A DNA stretch of 64,000 nucleotides from Nageia nagi. Taxonomy: Eukaryota; Pinophyta. This document shows positions 60,560-64,000 of this stretch, one piece after another; position 1 is the first letter of the stretch; each line of letters begins with the position of its first letter. Made by a program: the position numbers and the translations under genes. The notes beneath the pieces were generated by a model. That model made no database searches, was not told the DNA's origin, and saw only the letters and a program-made list of their open reading frames with translations. The stretch spans positions 99,572,001-99,636,000 of the forward strand of contig JBITNC010000001.1 of NCBI GenBank assembly GCA_050084985.1, given 5' to 3'.

Positions 60560-60988
60560 ATCAAGCTCCTAATGTAGCATGATCCATTTTGTTAACCTTA
60601 CATTGAGGCATGGTTTTGACATCAAATATCTTAATGAGTTTACTTGAGCAAGTACATATGTTGTGCTATTGATCATATAATGCCTCAACCTCTCAGTATC
60701 AAACACTATACATTGACATAATTTCTCAATGGGTGTGTACCTAGTTTCATATTCTTTCAATGTTCTACTAATAAAGTACACTACTTTTTCTTTACTGTCT
60801 TCTTCCTTCTTTACCAACATTACCCCAAATGCATATTTTGTATCTAAGACATAGAGCCAAAGGGGTTCTAAATGCCTATGTAGAGCTAATACCAATGGGT
60901 ATAGCAAATACTCTTTTACTCTATAAAATTCTTCTTGACACTTAACATCCAATTTAAACTCAACTTCTTTCTTAAGTAAATGAGACAT
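60560..60988 (-). pseudogene. E5 RNase H (RT-linked)
   Basis: A single open frame of 139 codons: VKCQEEFYRVKEYLLYPLVL, LWLYVLDTKYAFGVMLVKKE, VVYFISRTLKEYETRYTPIE, CIVFDTERLRHYMIN, then RYLMSKPCLNVRLTKWIML. It degrades RNA in RNA:DNA hybrids. The E of RYTPIEK is present; the first D is in VLDTKYAFG. It runs directly on from RT in the same order as G. Confidence 0.85.
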
Positions 60989-62170
60989 AGCAGCTATCTT
61001 ATCTATTAATTGAAAAATTAATCTTTTAAAAGCTTGGATATTACCTCAGAGGCTTCTCAATTACTTGAGATTCATAGGAGAAGACATTTTTATGATAGAT
61101 TTAATCTTCTTTGGATCCACTTCAACCCCTCTCCTAGAGATAATGTGTCCTAAGAGTTTTCCTGATGATACCCCAAATACACATTTTTTAGGCTTGATTC
61201 TTAACTTGTACTACTTCATTATTTCAAATGTTGCTTTTACATCTTTGACATGGTCTTCTTTATTCTTTAATTTTATCAAGATATCATCTACATAGATCTT
61301 TACTATTTTATGAATAAATTCATGGAACATGGCTATCATTGCTCTTTGATATGTGGCCTCTGCATTCTTAAGATCAAATGGCATTACCCTGTAGCAAAAT
61401 TTTCCCTAAGAATTTCTAAATGCTATTTTATGTTGATCACTTTTCTTGATTTTGATTTGATTATATCTTAAAAATCCATCCATAAATGATAACATCTCAT
61501 AACCTACCAAACTATCAATGATCATATCTATGTTGGGTAGTGGAAAGTCATCTTTTAGACATGCTTTATTAAGATCTCTAAAATCAATAAATACTCTAAT
61601 TTCACCTATAGGATTTTTCAATGGAAATACATTTTCCATCCATTCTAAATAATTAATAGGTCTAATGAAACCAACTTTCAATAGTTTCGTAATTTCCTTT
61701 TAGACTAGTAAAGAAATTTGAAAAGGTATCTTTCTCAGTTTTGCTTTGTAGGAACTGCTCCTTTCTCAACAACTAAGTTATGTACCACAAAATTTTCATA
61801 TAATCTAGGCATATATTTATATGACCATGCAAACAATTCAAAATAATTATGAAAGGATTGAATCAACTCATTTTGCAAAGGTTCCTCGAGGAACTTACCC
61901 ATTTTTAAGAATCATGGTGTCTCTTGAGAACCAATGTTAACCTTCTCTATCTCTTCATTCAACCAAGTCATATCTAATTTTGATGGTGTGGGAAATTCCA
62001 ACTCTCCCAACCCTTCAATTTTATCTTCCATAGACTCACCAAAGCAAGCATGTACATCTAGATAATGTTTGTGAGTCTTCTTTCTATGCCTAGCTAGATA
62101 TTCAGTTTTGGCACCCATAGATTCTAAAAAATTATCATCATTTTTAAATAAGTCTATAGCATGCATTGCA
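60989..62170 (-). pseudogene. E5 reverse transcriptase with N-terminal connector
   Basis: Best-kept RT in the window. The connector (62166-61912, then on to 61800) ends with FELFAWSYKYMPRL, the conserved 'vFAWsy.dMp' block ahead of RT. RT core 61681-61406: MKVGFIRPINYLEWMENVFP, GEIRVFIDFRDLNKACLKDD, FPLPNIDMIIDSLVG, SFMDGFLRYNQIKI. After one stop it continues VMPFDLKNAEATYQRAMIAM, then IYVDDILIKLKNKEDH with the YVDD active site intact, then KKCVFGVSSGKLLGHIISRR, DPKKIKSI. Two or three stops and frameshifts near 61690-61800 and 61060 inactivate it. Confidence 0.88.
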
Positions 62171-62600
62171 CTTCATCATCTATTTCACATTTAATAATAA
62201 ATTAATTTTGATCATATCTTACCTATTCATCTTCTTGCATTAATTATAGATAACTAACCTGACCATCATGACCATATCCATCATATGAAATGATGCAACA
62301 TTTGTTTTTCTCCATGATTTCCTCTAGAGAGGATTGCCAATGATCTTTACGGATCCTAGAGGAGTGTGGATGGTCCTTTTTTTGAGCCTCCTTCTATTTT
62401 TCCAAGTCTCTCTTTGAACTGATGTTATTGACATTCATGATGGTGTATGAACCAAACCTAATATCCTTGATGTTAATTCTCTATAATGTTTTTCTATAGA
62501 TTTGATCTTTCTTAGCTAGGATAGCCTCATCTTCCACATCATATAGAATAAATCTCTTAGCGAGAACATAATTGCACTACTTGGATATATGTTCATCTAC
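62171..62600 (-). other. E5 spacer between protease and RT
   Basis: Broken coding remnant; no domain recognised. Confidence 0.4.
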
Positions 62601-63215
62601 TTATACTTTGTAAACACTTCTTTTAGAACAAAACTTGAAACATCTATGCAAAGTGGATGCTACCCCTTCCATGTCATCTATCCAAGGTCTTCCAAGAATG
62701 AAATTAAAATAAGGTTTTTCATATGTAATGTAGAAGAGGGTTTGAAGTACCTTATTTCCTACCTTGATTGGAAGTGTGATGATTCTTGCACATTTCTTTA
62801 GAATACCATAAAACCCCTTAATTCTCATGGTAGTCTCTTCTCTTGGAGGTAATAAATCTAGATCAAACTATGAAAGCAAGTAAGTGGTGGTAATATTCAA
62901 AGCTACCCCACCATCTATCAATGATCTTTTAACTATATTGCTAAAGATATTCACTTCAATAAATAATGGTGAATGTAACCAAATTACATTCTTTCTAGGC
63001 CTTTCACTAGGATGAAAGGTGATAACATCTCCTTTACTCCATATTTCTACCTTTTTCACAAAAGCAATGATTGGGATGTTCCTATCTATGTGACTATTCT
63101 TGAAAATATGATTCATCATTTCTCTATGAGGTTCTAAAATTTGAAGTAATTCAAACAAACTAACCTTGGATTATGTATTCTTGAGTTTCTCAATGAGGTT
63201 AATGTTGAGCATGTG
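62601..63215 (-). pseudogene. E5 protease and preceding linker
   Basis: 63215-63050 is the linker (INLIEKLKNT, KVSLFELLQILEPHREMMNH). Then comes the aspartic protease: SPLFIEVNIFSNIVKRSLID, GGVALNITTTYLL, with the D-[ST]-G position reading D-G-G as in several plant Ty3 elements. After a frame break, 62828-62601 reads YFNFILGRPWIDDMEGVAST, LHRCFKF, the C-terminal flap region. gag is missing: coding similarity stops where the CCGG-rich array begins. Confidence 0.78.
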
Positions 63216-64000
63216 TGATTGAGAAGTGTAATTGTAATTGTTGTCAACAAGGTATTGATCGGGTTCCGGAGGTATTGACCGGGTTCCGGAGGCTTGAAAG
63301 AATTCCGGAATTGAGAAGTGTGATTGTAATAGTTGTTAACAAGACTGTGATCAGATTCTGGAGGTTTGACCGGGTTCCGGAGGTGCTGAGTGATTGAGAT
63401 GTTGTCAATACGTGATTTTGGTAAAGCCGGGGTTAAGTAAACAAAGAGTTCCGGAAGTGAAGTGTGCTTGTTTGATCAGTTTCCGGAGGTGAAATAAAGA
63501 GTGATAGAACAAGGTGTTGATCGCATTCCGAAAGTGAAGTGTGATTGATTGACCGGGTTCCAGAGGATTAACTAAGTTCCGGAAGTGAAGAGTGACTGTA
63601 TAGATCGGGTTCCGGAGGTTTGACTATGTTCCGGAAGAGAGTGTGATTGGTTGATCTAGTTCCGGAAGAAGATGACGTCAGTGATTTCAGGTCTTCACTT
63701 AAATCCGGAGTCCGGAAGTGATGAGGTCAGCAAGGAGCGATCAAAGAGCCGGAGCCAAGAGAGTAAAACATTCCGGAAGCAAGAGATGACATCACCAGGA
63801 GAACGATGCTCACATTTGTGAATACAACCGGCGTCCGGAAGAAATGAGGTCAGCAAAGAGTGATAAAAGAGTCCGGAGATAAAAGTCTGGAAATGATGAC
63901 ATCATGAGGAAAGCGTTATACTCTATTTCCGGAGTCCGGAAGCGATGACATCATGATGCAGAGTTCAAAAGTCCGGAGGTAAAGGTCCGGAGACAAAAGT
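63216..64000. repeat. CpG-rich TTCCGGA / TGACATCA repeat array
   Basis: From about 63216 to the window end the sequence changes character: higher GC, many CpGs, and dozens of copies of the palindrome TCCGGA (TTCCGGAGGT, TTCCGGAAGTG and variants). The first half repeats GACCGGGTTCCGGAGG and AGAAGTG(T/A)GATTGTAAT at irregular spacing. The second half alternates GTCCGGAAG(T/C)GATGA(C/G) with TGACATCA, plus one TGACGTCA. Units are variable, so this is an irregular minisatellite rather than a simple satellite. It may be part of an LTR or leader of a younger element lying mostly beyond the window; short frames such as 63215-63397 (+) look like by-products of the repeats. Confidence 0.75.

Noticed and set aside
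63215-63397. 60-codon plus frame as a repeat protein
   Set aside because: The peptide repeats (such as RVPEVLTG) simply mirror the TTCCGGAGGT DNA repeats.
63216-64000. CRISPR-like array
   Set aside because: Repeats are short, variable and irregularly spaced without unique spacers of constant length; the context is a plant genome.
1-64000. tRNA, rRNA or intact host genes
   Set aside because: I looked for cloverleaf-like tRNA motifs, rRNA-like conserved blocks and long uninterrupted frames; none could be supported by eye.

Overview
The window looks like transposon-dominated intergenic DNA from a land plant with a large, AT-rich, strongly CpG-depleted genome. The evidence is plant-type Ty3/gypsy and copia-like LTR retrotransposons, plant-style TGGTATCA and TGGCGCC primer-binding sites, and a remnant of the plant mobile domain (PMD), a family described in plants. 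A conifer or other large-genome seed plant would fit, but the species cannot be read from the sequence. I found no intact host gene, tRNA, rRNA or CRISPR array. Almost every protein trace is a decayed retroelement domain, broken mainly by TAA/TAG/TGA stops and by frameshifts.

Layout, left to right. Positions 59-1480 (+) hold a Ty3 gag remnant. Positions 2425-4240 (-) hold a decayed PMD gene. Positions 7236-7753 (-) hold a copia-like LTR with its primer-binding site. Positions 10260-23654 are a complete 13.4-kb minus-strand Ty3 element (E2) with both LTRs. Its order is gag, protease, an extra plant-type RNase H, reverse transcriptase (RT), RNase H, integrase, and then a long sense ORF of unknown function (ORFX) that fills the space between integrase and the 3' LTR. 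Positions 24590-41460 (-) are an older Ty3 element (E3) split by two insertions: a 2.9-kb non-autonomous LTR element (24926-27793, perfect 5-bp target duplication) inside its integrase, and a 7-kb LTR element (E4, 32392-39347, near-perfect target duplication) in its gag region.

Positions 42740-52570 (-) are the RT/RNase H of another old Ty3 element (E6), interrupted by a plus-strand Ty3 element (G, 43609-52199) with both LTRs and the order gag, protease, RT, RNase H, extra RNase H, integrase. Positions 53100-57040 (+) are a decayed element (H) with an LTR-like region, a primer-binding site and a protease-like domain. Positions 58205-63215 (-) are a Ty3 element (E5) whose RT keeps its YVDD motif. 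Positions 63216-64000 are a CpG-rich array built on TTCCGGA and TGACATCA motifs, unlike anything else in the window.

The nesting gives relative ages: E3 and E6 are older than the elements inside them. The features most worth follow-up are ORFX and the upstream extra RNase H in E2, the CCGG-rich array, the recurring GATGTTGG motif at 53129-55022, and the PMD remnant. All identifications come from reading motifs by eye; no database search was possible. LTR ends without a target duplication are good to about 15 bp.
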